64,000 bases of DNA from Collinsella aerofaciens (GCF_028206995.1 NZ_JAQLFL010000001.1:124001-188000), one strand, 5' to 3'. Counted from the stretch's first letter, positions 34,240 through 44,776 are shown. Program-made: numbers and translations. The notes: generated by a model not told the origin, from the sequence alone.

Positions 34240-37194
34240 TCATTGCTGGATTTCGCTCAAAAACTCAGCGGCGACTTCGTTGCTTTTGAAACGGATGCTG
34301 CGGTCTTCTTTCTTGGGGAATGCCAGCAGCGGGATAGTCCCGTACCAGACAGTTTCCTCGTCAATCACGGCCGCGCACAGCCGCCCTTTGGCCTTGACGG
34401 AATAGTCGACGTTCATCTCGGCAAAAATTGCTTTCGCGTCATCGCGCGGAGGTGAGGCAACATAAACCTCAAGGGTAATCCCACGGGCGGCTGCGCCTGC
34501 GAGTGTGGTGGTGAGTTTCGTGAGGCATGCGGCGGATGCGTAGGATGCGGCTATGAAGGCACTCTTTGTGGCACCGGTGATGTCTTTAATTAATGCCTCA
34601 ATAGCGTTTGCTGGCTCTATGAGAATGTTGTAATCGGGTTGCTCACTGTCCTCTGCTGAATAAATTTCGTAGCCCAGCTTGGCGTACGTCTTGAGTCTCT
34701 TCTGGTACATGCGAGCGAGCATGGGTATCGACAGGTCAATGTAGTCGAATATCTCAATCTGTTGCTTGCCCTCGTGGCTTCTGTGCAGTCTGCCCGCCTG
34801 CTGCGTTACACTGCCGTCCCAAGATATCGGCGTGGCAATGAATAGGGTGTCAAGGTAGGACAGATCGAAGCCCTCGCTCAGAAGGCTTTCGGTGGCGACG
34901 ATGATTCGATGTTCATGCTCAAGGCCGGGAAGACTGTTCAGTATCGTTTTTCTTTCTTTGGCACCGATTTCTCCGGTTAAGAGTATGGGTTCGTGTCTGC
35001 GATCATTAAGCAGCCTGAACAGTTCCTCAGCATGCTTTTTCCTTTTGGATAGTATGAGCGGATGCCGACCGTTTGACGCTGCTTCGAGGGCGTCATCGAC
35101 AATCAATTCGTTTCTTGCCGCATGTGCACACAGCAGATCAAGAATCTGATTGAAGCTTGCACCCGGCTCGTAGGCAGATAGCCGAATGCCGGTAAATCTC
35201 GGCCGCACGATGCGCTGGATGCCCTGCTGAATTGCCTGCGTTTTTGGATCGATGGCATAGCGAAGCGGGCCGCAGAGCATCGAGAGCGCGCGTGTGAGTC
35301 CGTCGGAGCGCTCGGGTGTCGCGGAAAGGCCATATACATATTTGGCTGGAACGGACTTGAGGACGAGCTCGAGCTGAGGCGCGGCAGCATGGTGGCATTC
35401 GTCGCAGATAATGAGGCCGTAATTACAAACAAGGTCCTTAACTATCGGCTCCCCGGTTTGGGAGTCTTTGCCGGATAGCGACTGAAAGGAAGCGACGTCG
35501 ATAAGGCCGCTGACGGCGGTTTTGCCCCCTCCGATTTGTCCAATAAGGGGAGGTTGCTTTTTGCTGATTCGTCCTTTTGGCGTTCGGACCGGCTCTCTGG
35601 TGTCCGTAATGTCGAGAAATCGTTCGAGCTGCGATTTCCATTGGGCTATGAGCGCGGTCTTTGGAACAATGACGAGCGCCGGAAGACCAACGGCGGCAAT
35701 AAGATAAGCTCCGATGACGGTTTTACCGAAGCCCGTTGGTGCAGACATGATTCCGTCTTCGTATTCAAGCATCTGGTCGGCGGCAATTTGCTGTTCGGGA
35801 TGAAGGGTCCCTTTGAATGCCATCTCAATTGGATTGCCCGTGCTACGTTCGTCTGAATAATGGGCAGTAACGTGGGCTTCTTGAATCAGCTGCTCAAGTT
35901 GGGCTTTGCAGCCTCTGGGAATCGCGACGCGGCCATCTCTAAGTTCGCTGAGGTCTATGAGTCGCGGTTTGCCGAATACTGATTGATGCATAGATTGCGC
36001 ACGGAAGAACTCCGGGTTGGCAAATGTCGCAAGCCTGCGGACTTCCATTTGAGCTGCCGGGCTCAGAGACTTTTCGGGGATGTAGAGCATATCGGCTTGT
36101 GTGACGGGCAGGTTCGAGGGGAAGTCTCGTGGCGTGAGCGGGAGCCGCTTTCGTGGCTTTTGGACATTGCGCCTGGTTTTGTTTGTCGCTGCAGCTGTTG
36201 CTATTCCAAGCGGTTTGTTTTCGGTGTCCTCGATCAGACGATCCACCGTCGCACGCGAGATTAGTTGGATTTGCGAAAGGTAAAGCCATTGGTCGGGAAA
36301 GGGCTCGAATCGTTCGTCAACAAATACGCTGTTTCCTTTCCGCTGCGCTTTTCCCTGAAAAGGCAGCGCAATGAGATTTCCAAAGCCGCCCTCAGGAATG
36401 GTGGACTGCGCGGGTAGCATTCGGTCAAAGGTTTCGAAGGTGATTGACTTGTTGAGCGCCGCCGCTTCGATGATAAGGCAGCTCCCAAAATCCCGCGCGG
36501 TCTTTGCGCTCACAGATTCGAGAAAGAAAAACCAGATATGCGCGCCGTTGCCTGACCTCGATCGCTCAATCGCTGCATCGATTCCATGCTTCTTTGCGAC
36601 AAGCCTGATAGCGTTTGCCGCTTCTTTCCAGTCGGCTTTGTCAAAATCGATGACAAGGACATTCGTGTTGCAGTCTTTGTCGAGAACATATTGACCTATG
36701 ACGTCCCGGAGCCTGTCGTCGCTGCCTTTGAAATGGGCGATAATGGCGGCATCGTTCAGCTCAAGGAATGTGCGGCTGCGACATTCAGCGCATTTAATTC
36801 TCTGATGGTTTGCTTTGGGACAAATGCCTGGCCTCCACTCATTTGCGCAGGCGGGTGTATAGCCGATGCCCCCGTCTTTTCTGCGATACCCGTGAGCGTG
36901 CACATCTTTGCGACCGGAAAATAGATTGCGAAAGAGCTCGAGTTTGTCGCGCGCTGGGCTCGCGCTGGTAACGATGCCCTCGGTCTGTGCATGTTCGTTG
37001 AAAGATTTGCCGGCTTTGTCCCATTCTTCGAGTGTCGCGTAACGGATGTCTGGACCGTTGCTACAGATGACGATTTGCTTACGCGGATCCGAAGCGTGGA
37101 CAACCGTTTTATTGAGTTTGAATAAGGCGTTCCCGAAAAGGGCGTATTGATGCACGGCGTTGCTCATTTGAATGCCATTCTTGTCTGCGTTCAT
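34240..37194 (-). CDS. Primase-SF2 helicase-PLD-like fusion (TOTE-type conflict-system protein)
   Basis: This 984-residue protein joins three modules. Residues about 80-310 are an archaeo-eukaryotic primase domain of the type described in TOTE systems, with a zinc-binding set (Cys116, 125, 135, 138), the catalytic VIDFD (183-185) and SGNGAHIW (214-221). Residues 460-830 are a superfamily 2 helicase with APTGFGKT (485-492), DECH (598-601), LSATPERSDG and QQAGRLHR. Residues 850-984 look like a PLD nuclease fold, but HxKx4D reads RLCAAVID (938-945), so His and Lys are replaced. Codon use and lower G+C than neighbours suggest transfer. No strong ribosome site precedes ATG 37194; Met10 is an alternative start. 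A genome-defence or DNA-repair role is inferred. Confidence 0.85.
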   Translation of the reverse strand: MNADKNGIQMSNAVHQYALFGNALFKLNKTVVHASDPRKQIVICSNGPDIRYATLEEWDKAGKSFNEHAQTEGIVTSASPARDKLELFRNLFSGRKDVHAHGYRRKDGGIGYTPACANEWRPGICPKANHQRIKCAECRSRTFLELNDAAIIAHFKGSDDRLRDVIGQYVLDKDCNTNVLVIDFDKADWKEAANAIRLVAKKHGIDAAIERSRSGNGAHIWFFFLESVSAKTARDFGSCLIIEAAALNKSITFETFDRMLPAQSTIPEGGFGNLIALPFQGKAQRKGNSVFVDERFEPFPDQWLYLSQIQLISRATVDRLIEDTENKPLGIATAAATNKTRRNVQKPRKRLPLTPRDFPSNLPVTQADMLYIPEKSLSPAAQMEVRRLATFANPEFFRAQSMHQSVFGKPRLIDLSELRDGRVAIPRGCKAQLEQLIQEAHVTAHYSDERSTGNPIEMAFKGTLHPEQQIAADQMLEYEDGIMSAPTGFGKTVIGAYLIAAVGLPALVIVPKTALIAQWKSQLERFLDITDTREPVRTPKGRISKKQPPLIGQIGGGKTAVSGLIDVASFQSLSGKDSQTGEPIVKDLVCNYGLIICDECHHAAAPQLELVLKSVPAKYVYGLSATPERSDGLTRALSMLCGPLRYAIDPKTQAIQQGIQRIVRPRFTGIRLSAYEPGASFNQILDLLCAHAARNELIVDDALEAASNGRHPLILSKRKKHAEELFRLLNDRRHEPILLTGEIGAKERKTILNSLPGLEHEHRIIVATESLLSEGFDLSYLDTLFIATPISWDGSVTQQAGRLHRSHEGKQQIEIFDYIDLSIPMLARMYQKRLKTYAKLGYEIYSAEDSEQPDYNILIEPANAIEALIKDITGATKSAFIAASYASAACLTKLTTTLAGAAARGITLEVYVASPPRDDAKAIFAEMNVDYSVKAKGRLCAAVIDEETVWYGTIPLLAFPKKEDRSIRFKSNEVAAEFLSEIQQ

Positions 37195-37477
37195 TGGGAT
37201 GAGGGTACGCCATTTCGGCTATTTGAGATACTCGACTTTGATTTTGGTTCGGTGATAGTGGGGTGCCGCTCCGTGAGCGGCATTCGGCGGTTCGCTGTCT
37301 TTCGACTATTCGGCCCCTTTCCCACCGCAATTCCTAAAGGGATGCCGGCGCGCCTTGAGTTGGGGTGCACCGGCATGATGGCTTTGCTACGGCTGGCTGT
37401 ACCTTGGTTGTTCGATAGCTCCTGCCTGCCCGATCTAGTCAGGCTGGTATTTGTTGGAGCTGGACGTTTGCCCAGAT
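37195..37477. other. Gene-free stretch upstream of the primase-helicase gene
   Basis: About 280 bp separate the primase-helicase start from the DegV terminator. Small hairpins are visible (TGCCGCTCCGTGAGCGGCA near 37264; GATGCCGG...CCGGCATG near 37340-37378). No protein-coding frame with a ribosome site is convincing; the promoter of the helicase gene should be here. Confidence 0.5.
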
Positions 37478-37481
37478 AAAA

Positions 37482-37513
37482 CATGCCAAAATAAACCTGT
37501 CCCTATTTGGCAG
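37482..37513 (-). terminator. Hairpin overlapping the end of the DegV gene
   Basis: TGCCAAA and TTTGGCA flank a loop containing CCTGTCCC. On the minus strand a TTTTATCT run follows. It overlaps the last codons of the DegV gene and likely terminates it. Confidence 0.6.
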
Positions 37514-38363
37514 GTTGGTAGCGGGGGCAGTAGCTGATGGCGATGGCGTCGACGCCTACGTGGGTGGCGATGGTGCAGCCGATGGGGCCGGTGCCGGCGT
37601 CTACGTAGTCCTGGCCCGCGAGCGCCTCGTTGACAAGTTCCTGCTCCTCGGCGGCGCCGGTCGTGAGCACGCGCACGCTTGAGCCCGGGTGCTCGTCCAA
37701 AAACGCGAGGCAATCTGCCATGGTGTTGGCGACGATGCGCTTGGCGCCGCGGCCCTTTTTGATTGCCTTGATCTCGCCCGATTTCCACTCCGGCGAAACG
37801 GCCAGGCGAATGTTGAGCATTTGCGTGAGCTGGCCGGCGAGCTTGGGCGCGCGGCCGTTCTTAACGAGATTCTCGAGCGTGCGGGGAATCAGCAGCAGGT
37901 GGGCGTCGGGCAGCGTCGCGCGGATCTGCGCCTCGGTCTCGTCCAGGCTGCGGCCGTCCTCGCGCATGGCCAGCGCGTACTCCACCAGCAGGCCCTCGGC
38001 GCCCGAGCCGGTGCGCGAGTCGATGCAGCGCACGTCGAGCTCGTGGGTCTCGGCGACCAGGCATGCGTTGGAATAGCAGGCGGACCACTCGCTGCACAGC
38101 GAGATAAAGATGGCGCTATCGTGGCCGTCGGCGCGCACGCGGTCAAAGAGTTCCTTGAACTCGCCGGCACTCGGCTGCGAGGTGTGCGGCAGCTGCTCGG
38201 AGCCGGCCATGCGGGCGACGTACTCTTGGGCGGTAATCTGCACCTGGTCGAGCAGGTCCTCGCCCTCGATAATCACATGCAGCGGAATCACGTAAATGCC
38301 GAGCTCTTGGGCGCGGGCGGGGGAGATGTCCGACGTGGAGTCGGTTATGATGGCAAAAGACAT
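37503..38363 (-). CDS. DegV-family fatty-acid-binding protein
   Basis: This 286-residue DegV protein is intact, unlike the copy at 19135. It starts MSFAIITDSTSDIS, with the family's TDSTSD loop, and has LPHTSQPSAGEF, CIDSRTGSGAEG and the C-terminal GTGPIGCTIATHVG. Such proteins bind a fatty acid between two domains and deliver it to the FakA kinase. ATG 38363 follows AAAGGTG; an in-frame start further upstream would add a low-complexity Arg run. Neighbours give no operon context. Confidence 0.9.
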   Translation of the reverse strand: MSFAIITDSTSDISPARAQELGIYVIPLHVIIEGEDLLDQVQITAQEYVARMAGSEQLPHTSQPSAGEFKELFDRVRADGHDSAIFISLCSEWSACYSNACLVAETHELDVRCIDSRTGSGAEGLLVEYALAMREDGRSLDETEAQIRATLPDAHLLLIPRTLENLVKNGRAPKLAGQLTQMLNIRLAVSPEWKSGEIKAIKKGRGAKRIVANTMADCLAFLDEHPGSSVRVLTTGAAEEQELVNEALAGQDYVDAGTGPIGCTIATHVGVDAIAISYCPRYQPAK

Positions 38364-38519
38364 AATTGCACCTTTCGTTGGGGCGCGACGGCGCCGCCTT
38401 CTGAGAGCAAAGTGCGACAAGTATAGTGGAGTCGTTCCACATTTCTAGGTTCAATTGTTGAATAGTCAACAGTTTGAAGTGTCGGTGTGGAAATCGTCAA
38501 CTGGGGAAGAGGGATGCCG

Positions 38520-39182
38520 ATGGAGGCGCTGGAGATATGCAAGCGGCCGGTCGTGCTGTTTGATTTTGATGGCACGGTGGCCGATACGGGTCGGGCGGTG
38601 ATGACCTCGACGCGCAAGACGCTGGCTGCACGCGGGTTTTCGGAGGCGCAGATGGGTGACCTGCGTCGCATGATCGGGCCGCCCCTGTGGAAGAGTTTTC
38701 ACGACTTTTATGGCTTCTCCCGCGAGGAGTCGCTTGTGGTGGCCGACGAGTACCGCGCCTTTTTTGACGAGCTGGGACCGGAGGAGTATCCCGTGTTTGA
38801 CGGGATCCCCGAGCTGCTGGATGGGTTGGTCGCCCAGGGCAAGCGCTTGGCCGTGGCGACGTCGCGCATGGAGGCAAAGTGCGTTGACATGGTGGGAGAG
38901 CTGGGACTTTCTCAGTTTGAGGCGGTGGTTGGCATGAATCCGCCGCAGGGGCGCGAGACCAAGGCCGATTCGGTCCGCGACGCGTTGGCGGCCTTGGGTG
39001 CGGCCGCGGGCGATGCCGTGATGATCGGCGACCGCTTTAACGATGTGGAGGGCGCGCACGCGATGGGTGTGCCGTGTATCGGCATCTATTCGGGCGCGGC
39101 GGCGCCGGGGGAGCACGAGGCCGCGGGTGCCGATGCGGTGGTGCACTCGGTGGCCGAGCTTGCTAAACTTTTCGCTATATAA
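38520..39182 (+). CDS. HAD-family phosphatase (phosphoglycolate phosphatase-like)
   Basis: This 220-residue protein has the HAD motifs in order: VLFDFDGTVADTG (catalytic Asp pair), VATSRM, and a Lys followed by AVMIGDRFNDVEGAHAMG (metal-binding Asp pair). The helical cap between motifs I and II makes it a type I HAD of the PGP/beta-PGM group. The natural substrate is not readable. ATG 38520 was chosen because GGGAAGAGGG ends six bases before it; ATG 38514 and GTG 38487 are alternatives. A dipeptidase gene follows 54 bp later. Confidence 0.85.
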   Translation: MEALEICKRPVVLFDFDGTVADTGRAVMTSTRKTLAARGFSEAQMGDLRRMIGPPLWKSFHDFYGFSREESLVVADEYRAFFDELGPEEYPVFDGIPELLDGLVAQGKRLAVATSRMEAKCVDMVGELGLSQFEAVVGMNPPQGRETKADSVRDALAALGAAAGDAVMIGDRFNDVEGAHAMGVPCIGIYSGAAAPGEHEAAGADAVVHSVAELAKLFAI

Positions 39183-39236
39183 GTATGTGATGTGAGGGGC
39201 GGGCACGCTCGCCGCTCATTGGTAAGGAGGTCGTCC

Positions 39237-40673
39237 ATGAATCAGGTGGAGCAGAGCGTTGCCGAGTATGTCGACGAGGTCTGGGAAGATGTCGTCGCCG
39301 ATATCGAGCAGCTGGTGAGCTATCCGTCTGTGGCCGTTGCTGCCGATGCGGAGCCCGGTGCGCCGTTTGGCCGCCAGGTCCGTGATGCGCTCGATTGCGC
39401 GCTCGGCATTGCGCAAAAGCTCGGCTATCAGACGAGCGACGACGAGGGCTATGTGGGCATTGCCGATATTCCTGGCCGCGGCGACAAACAGCTCGCGACC
39501 ATCTGCCACGTGGACGTGGTGCCCGCCGGTCCCGGCTGGAACACCGACCCGTTTGCGATGGAGCGCCGCGAGGGCTGGCTGCTCGGCCGTGGCGTGATCG
39601 ACGACAAGGGCCCGGCGGTGTTGTCGCTCTACGCCGGCGCTTATCTGCTCAAACACGGCATTGTGCCGCGCTATACCTTCCGCGCGCTGCTGGGCTGCGA
39701 TGAGGAAGTGGGTATGTCCGACGTTCACCATTATCTGGAGAACCACGCGAACCCCGACTTTCTGTTTACGCCCGATGCTGAGTTCCCGGTCTGCAATGCC
39801 GAGAAGGGCCAGTTTGGGGCGACGTTTGTGAGCTCCAAGATTGACGGCGGGCGCATTGTGTCGTGGAGCGGCGCCGAAGCGAGCAACGCCATTCCGTCGC
39901 AGTCTATCTGCGAGCTTGCGATTGCCGCCGATGAGCTGCCGGCGCCTGTTGAGAACGCCGACCGCCTGGAGATCACGGCGCTCGGCAACGGGCATGCGCA
40001 GATTTTCGCCCACGGCATTGGCGGTCATGCCTCGATGCCCGAGGGAACAATCAATGCCGTCGGCCTCATCGTGGCGTATCTGCGCGAGGCCGAGGATGCG
40101 TTTGGTGCGCGCGACGAGCGCCTGCTGACGCCTGCCGAGCACGAGTTTGTCAAGTTTCTGGCCTTTGTGCATGCGGACGCCTATGGCCGCGGCCTGGGTA
40201 TCGACGCGACGAGCCCGGCGTTTGGCCCGCTCACCTGCAACCCCGGCGTCATCCGCGTGGCGGATGGCCACATTGAGCAGGTCATCGACGTGCGTTTCCC
40301 CGACAGCACGAGCGCCGATACCATCTGCGAGCAGCTCGAGCCGCTCGTGGGCCGCTTTGGTGTGACGTATCTCGTGGGTCGTACCAAGGTGCCGTTCTCG
40401 GTCTCTGCCGACGATCCGGCCGTGAAAGCGCTGATTGATACCTATAACGAGTTTACGGGCAAGCATGCCGAGCCCTTCGCCATGGGCGGTGGCACGTACG
40501 CGCGCAACTTTGCCCGCGCCGTATCGTTTGGCCCCGAGGAGACCGGCCTTGAGCTGCCCGCGTGGGGCGGCCAGATGCACGGCCCCAACGAGTGTGCCAA
40601 CGAGGAACAGCTCAAGCAAGCGCTCAAGATCTATATTGTTGCGATCTTAAGGCTCAACGAGCTCGAGCTTTAA
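39237..40673 (+). CDS. pepV: M20-family dipeptidase, PepV-like
   Basis: This 478-residue zinc peptidase has the M20 layout: ICHVDVVPAG with the first His, GRGVIDDKGP with the bridging Asp, LGCDEEVGM with the catalytic Glu, TPDAEFPV, and a terminal MHGPNECANEE with the last His. Length and the AHGIGGHASMPEGTINA segment match the PepV/Xaa-His dipeptidase subgroup. It should hydrolyse dipeptides in the cytosol. ATG 39237 follows AAGGAGG by six bases. A palindromic repeat with a T-run ends the unit. Confidence 0.9.
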   Translation: MNQVEQSVAEYVDEVWEDVVADIEQLVSYPSVAVAADAEPGAPFGRQVRDALDCALGIAQKLGYQTSDDEGYVGIADIPGRGDKQLATICHVDVVPAGPGWNTDPFAMERREGWLLGRGVIDDKGPAVLSLYAGAYLLKHGIVPRYTFRALLGCDEEVGMSDVHHYLENHANPDFLFTPDAEFPVCNAEKGQFGATFVSSKIDGGRIVSWSGAEASNAIPSQSICELAIAADELPAPVENADRLEITALGNGHAQIFAHGIGGHASMPEGTINAVGLIVAYLREAEDAFGARDERLLTPAEHEFVKFLAFVHADAYGRGLGIDATSPAFGPLTCNPGVIRVADGHIEQVIDVRFPDSTSADTICEQLEPLVGRFGVTYLVGRTKVPFSVSADDPAVKALIDTYNEFTGKHAEPFAMGGGTYARNFARAVSFGPEETGLELPAWGGQMHGPNECANEEQLKQALKIYIVAILRLNELEL

Positions 40674-40695
40674 GATTGCGGCGTTTTGCCAATCT

Positions 40696-40770
40696 AAGTT
40701 GCGGTGGAATAGTTCCTAGAATCGGCTGCCTAACAGCCAAACAGGAACTATTTCACCGCAACTTCTTTTT
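40696..40770 (+). terminator. AGTTGCGGTG palindrome, copy 3, acting as terminator
   Basis: AAGTTGCGGTGGAATAGTTCC pairs with GGAACTATTTCACCGCAACTT, leaving a loop of about 27 bp, followed by CTTTTTT. It lies 22 bp after the pepV stop. It belongs to the family at 27911 and 34131, and the T-run supports a terminator role. Confidence 0.75.
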
Positions 40771-40968
40771 TATCGGTGTAAAAGGCGGGCCATGCTTGTC
40801 AGCGGGATTGTTATTCGTTTGTAAAGGCTGGGCCGCGCTTGCGGTAAGGGTCTATCAGATGCCCGTAAAAAACCGCAGTTGGCGCGGGCACTGCCCGATC
40901 GAGGCCGTATCTTTCCAAACAGCAAAGCGGGCAGGGTGCCCGCGAGTCGCATGTACGAAAGGAAGATC

Positions 40969-41910
40969 ATGCTCGATCAGGCTTATTCTCGTCGTCAGTT
41001 CCTCGGCCTCGCTGGTGGTCTTGCCAGCATCGTCGGTCTCGGTCTCGTTGGCTGCGGCGGCTCAGGCGCTTCCAACGCCGCCGACAAGGGCAGCGTCACT
41101 GCCGCTGCCGAGTCCGTCTCCGGCGAGGTGACCTACGACGGCGCCTCCTCGTTCCAGGCTCTCGTCGAGGCTGCTGCCGAGAAGTTCATGGATGCCAACC
41201 CGGACGTCTCCGTTTCCGGCTCGGGCAACGGTTCGGGCAAGGGTCTGACCGCTGTCGCCGCAGGCACCGTCACCATCGGTAACTCCGACGTCTTCGCCGA
41301 GACCAAGCTCGAGGCCGACCAGGTCAAGAACCTCGTCGACCACGAGGTTGCCGTCGTGGGCATGGGTCCCGTCGTCTCCAAGAACGTCAAGGTCGACGAC
41401 CTGTCCCTCGAGCAGCTCAAGGGCATCTTCTCCGGCCAGATCACCAACTGGAAGGAGGTCGGCGGCGACGACGCTGCCATCGTCGTGCTCAACCGCAAGG
41501 CCGGCTCCGGCACCCGCGCCACCTTCGATGCCGCCGTCTTTGGCGACGAGACTGTCGACTTTAAGGGCGACGCCGAGCTCGACAAATCAGGCGATGTCCA
41601 GACTCAGATGGCCAGCACCGACAACGCCATCTCCTATCTCGACTTCTCGCACTTCGACGACTCAAAGTTCAACGCCATCAAGGTCGAGGGCGTCGAGCCC
41701 AAGAGCAAGAATGTCACCGACGACTCCTTCAAGATCTGGGCTACCGAGCACATGTACTGCTCCAAGGACGCTGACGAGGCTACCAAGGCCTTCCTTGAGT
41801 TCATGCTCTCCGACGACGTCCAGGGCAAGCTCGTCGAGGAGCAGGGCTTTATCCCCGTCTCTGCCATGAAGGTCGTCAAGGACGTCAGCGGCAAGGTCTC
41901 CGCTAAATAA
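40969..41910 (+). CDS. pstS: Phosphate ABC transporter substrate-binding lipoprotein
   Basis: This 313-residue binding protein has a twin-arginine-like start (YSRRQFLGLAGG) and a lipobox LVGC, so it should be exported and lipid-anchored. The phosphate-binding fold shows SGSGNGSGKGLTAVAAGT, IGNSDVFAET, ITNWKEVGG and KAGSGTRATFDA, characteristic of PstS. It captures phosphate for PstCAB, encoded directly downstream. ATG 40969 follows AAAGGAAG; a start further upstream would block the signal. The 200 bp before it should hold the promoter, but I see no clear Pho box. Confidence 0.94.
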   Translation: MLDQAYSRRQFLGLAGGLASIVGLGLVGCGGSGASNAADKGSVTAAAESVSGEVTYDGASSFQALVEAAAEKFMDANPDVSVSGSGNGSGKGLTAVAAGTVTIGNSDVFAETKLEADQVKNLVDHEVAVVGMGPVVSKNVKVDDLSLEQLKGIFSGQITNWKEVGGDDAAIVVLNRKAGSGTRATFDAAVFGDETVDFKGDAELDKSGDVQTQMASTDNAISYLDFSHFDDSKFNAIKVEGVEPKSKNVTDDSFKIWATEHMYCSKDADEATKAFLEFMLSDDVQGKLVEEQGFIPVSAMKVVKDVSGKVSAK

Positions 41911-41934
41911 GTAATCGCCCCGGAAAGGTTTGCA

Positions 41935-42843
41935 ATGGCAAAACAGCTGCCAAAGCGCGACCTTGAGAACGTGGGCCTGGGCGTCACGGGCGCGTGCGTT
42001 GCGCTCGTGACGCTTGTCGTTGCCGCGCTCATCTTTATGGTCGCCCAAAAGGGCCTCTCGGCTTTTCTCAAGGACGGCGTTTCGGTCGTCGAGTTCTTCA
42101 CCGGCACCAAGTGGGACCTGGCCAACACAGCCGAAAGCGGCCTGCCCTACACCGGCGCCCTGCCCCTGATTGTCACCTCGTTTGCGGTCATGGTGCTCTC
42201 CACGCTCATCGCGCTGCCCATCGCCATCGGCTCTGCCATCTTTGCGGTCGAGATTCGGCCTAAGTTTGGCTCCAAGGTCTTTCAGCCGCTTATTGAGCTT
42301 TTGGCTGGCATTCCCTCGGTCGTCTTTGGCCTGATCGGCTTTCACGTTGTCGTCGGCCTTATGAAGAGCGTTTTCCACGTGAGCACGGGCCTGGGCATCT
42401 TGCCCGGCGCCATCGTGCTGGCCGTCATGATCCTGCCGACCATGACCACGCTTTCGGTCGATGGCCTGCGCGCCGTGCCCGACAGCTACCGACAGGGCTC
42501 GCTCGCGCTGGGCTATACCCGCTGGCAGACCATCTGGCACGTGGTGCTCAAGAGCGCCATGCCGTCGCTCATGACCGCGGTCATCCTTGGTATGACCCGC
42601 GCCTTTGGCGAAACGCTTGCCGTGCGCATGGTTATCGGCGGTATCGAGGCCATGCCGACGTCACTGCTGTCGCCGGCGTCCACCATCACCACCACGCTCA
42701 CCACGTCTATGGCGGTCTATGCCGAGGGCTCGGCCCAGGACGATGTTCTGTGGGCGCTCGGTCTGCTGCTGATGGGCATGAGCCTCATCTTCATCCTGAT
42801 CATCCACCTTATCGGCCGCAAGGGGGCGAAGGCTCGTGGCTAG
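41935..42843 (+). CDS. pstC: Phosphate ABC transporter permease PstC
   Basis: This 302-residue permease has six membrane spans and the cytoplasmic coupling loop DSYRQGSLALGYTRWQTIW with the ABC permease Gly. The large loop LASV-like region near GIPSVVFGLIG is typical of PstC/PstA. It forms the phosphate channel with PstA. It starts 24 bp after pstS (GGAAAGG upstream) and overlaps pstA by eight bases. Confidence 0.94.
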   Translation: MAKQLPKRDLENVGLGVTGACVALVTLVVAALIFMVAQKGLSAFLKDGVSVVEFFTGTKWDLANTAESGLPYTGALPLIVTSFAVMVLSTLIALPIAIGSAIFAVEIRPKFGSKVFQPLIELLAGIPSVVFGLIGFHVVVGLMKSVFHVSTGLGILPGAIVLAVMILPTMTTLSVDGLRAVPDSYRQGSLALGYTRWQTIWHVVLKSAMPSLMTAVILGMTRAFGETLAVRMVIGGIEAMPTSLLSPASTITTTLTTSMAVYAEGSAQDDVLWALGLLLMGMSLIFILIIHLIGRKGAKARG

Positions 42844-43758
42844 CACGCGTATCCACATCGACGAGGCGAGGCTCGGGCGTGTCCAAAAGCAGGACCGCTT
42901 CGCCACGGGCGTGTTGACGGCGATCGTCGCCATCGTCATGCTCATCGTCGTCTCCATGGTGGCCTATATCCTGTTCGAGGGCATCTCGACGCTGTTCCAG
43001 CCGGGCTTTCTCACGGAGCCGTCGCGCGCCAACGGAACGCAGGGCGGCGTGTTCTACCAGCTGTTCGACTCGTTCTATCTGCTGTTGATCACCCTGGTCA
43101 TCTCGGTGCCCATCAGTCTGGGCGGAGCGGTCTTCCTGGTTGAGTACGCGCCGAACGGCCCTATCCGCGACATCGCCTCTACCGCCATCGAGACGCTGTC
43201 CTCGCTGCCTTCCATCGTCGTCGGCATGTTCGGCTTTCTGGTGTTCTCGGTGCAGCTGGGCTGGAAGTACTCCATCATCTCCGGCGCCGTCGCTCTCACC
43301 ATGTTCAATATCCCCATCCTGGTGCGCGTGATTCAGCAGGCGCTCGAGGACGTGCCACAGGCCCAGCGCGATGCATGCCTGGCCATGGGCCTTACCCGCT
43401 GGGAGGCCACGCTGCACATCCTGATTCCCGAGGCCATGCCCGCCATCGTGACCGGCATCGTGCTTTCGGCCGGCCGCGTCTTTGGCGAGGCCGCGGCGCT
43501 GCTCTTTACCTCGGGCATGAGCTCGCCGGTGCGTCTGAACTTCTTGAGCTTTAACCTGTCGAGCCCCACCTGCGCCTGGAACGTGTTCCGCCCCGGTGAG
43601 TCGCTCGCCGTGCACATCTACAAGATCTATGGCGAGGGCAGCCCCGAGGCCCAGCAGATCGTCTGGGGCACCGCCGCACTGCTGATGATCTGCGTGCTGT
43701 TGTTTAACGTAATCGCCCGCATCGTGGGCAAGCAACTGGCAAGGAAGATGACGGCCGA

Positions 43759-43762
<4 letters not shown>
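42836..43762 (+). CDS. pstA: Phosphate ABC transporter permease PstA
   Basis: This 308-residue permease has six spans, the coupling loop AQRDACLAMGLTRWEATL and the SLPSIVVGMFGF segment typical of PstA. A long periplasm-facing loop (NLSSPTCAWNVFRPGES) precedes the last span. GTG 42836 lies inside the end of pstC. The stop overlaps the pstB start (ATGA), so the three genes are translationally coupled. Confidence 0.94.
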
Positions 43763-44631
<869 letters not shown>

Positions 44632-44687
44632 TCCGGGACATGCTTGAGGCCTGCAGCGGCCACGGTTGCCGCAGGACTGATTGGAGA

Positions 44688-44724
44688 GGCGGGTCATCTC
44701 TTGCGGGAGATGGCCCGCCTTTTG
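44688..44724 (+). terminator. Terminator of pstSCAB
   Basis: The stem GGCGGGTCATCTC / GAGATGGCCCGCC is followed by TTTTGCTC, 57 bp after the pstB stop. Confidence 0.85.
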
Positions 44725-44740
44725 CTCTGCGACCGAAACG

Positions 44741-44776
44741 ACCACCACAAAGGGGACAGGCGCCTTCGTGGTGGTT
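44741..44776. repeat. 36-bp ACCACCAC palindrome, copy 1
   Basis: ACCACCAC and GTGGTGGT flank AAAGGGGACAGG, forming a short stem. The reverse complement of 57633-57668 matches this unit at 32 of 36 positions. Confidence 0.7.
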
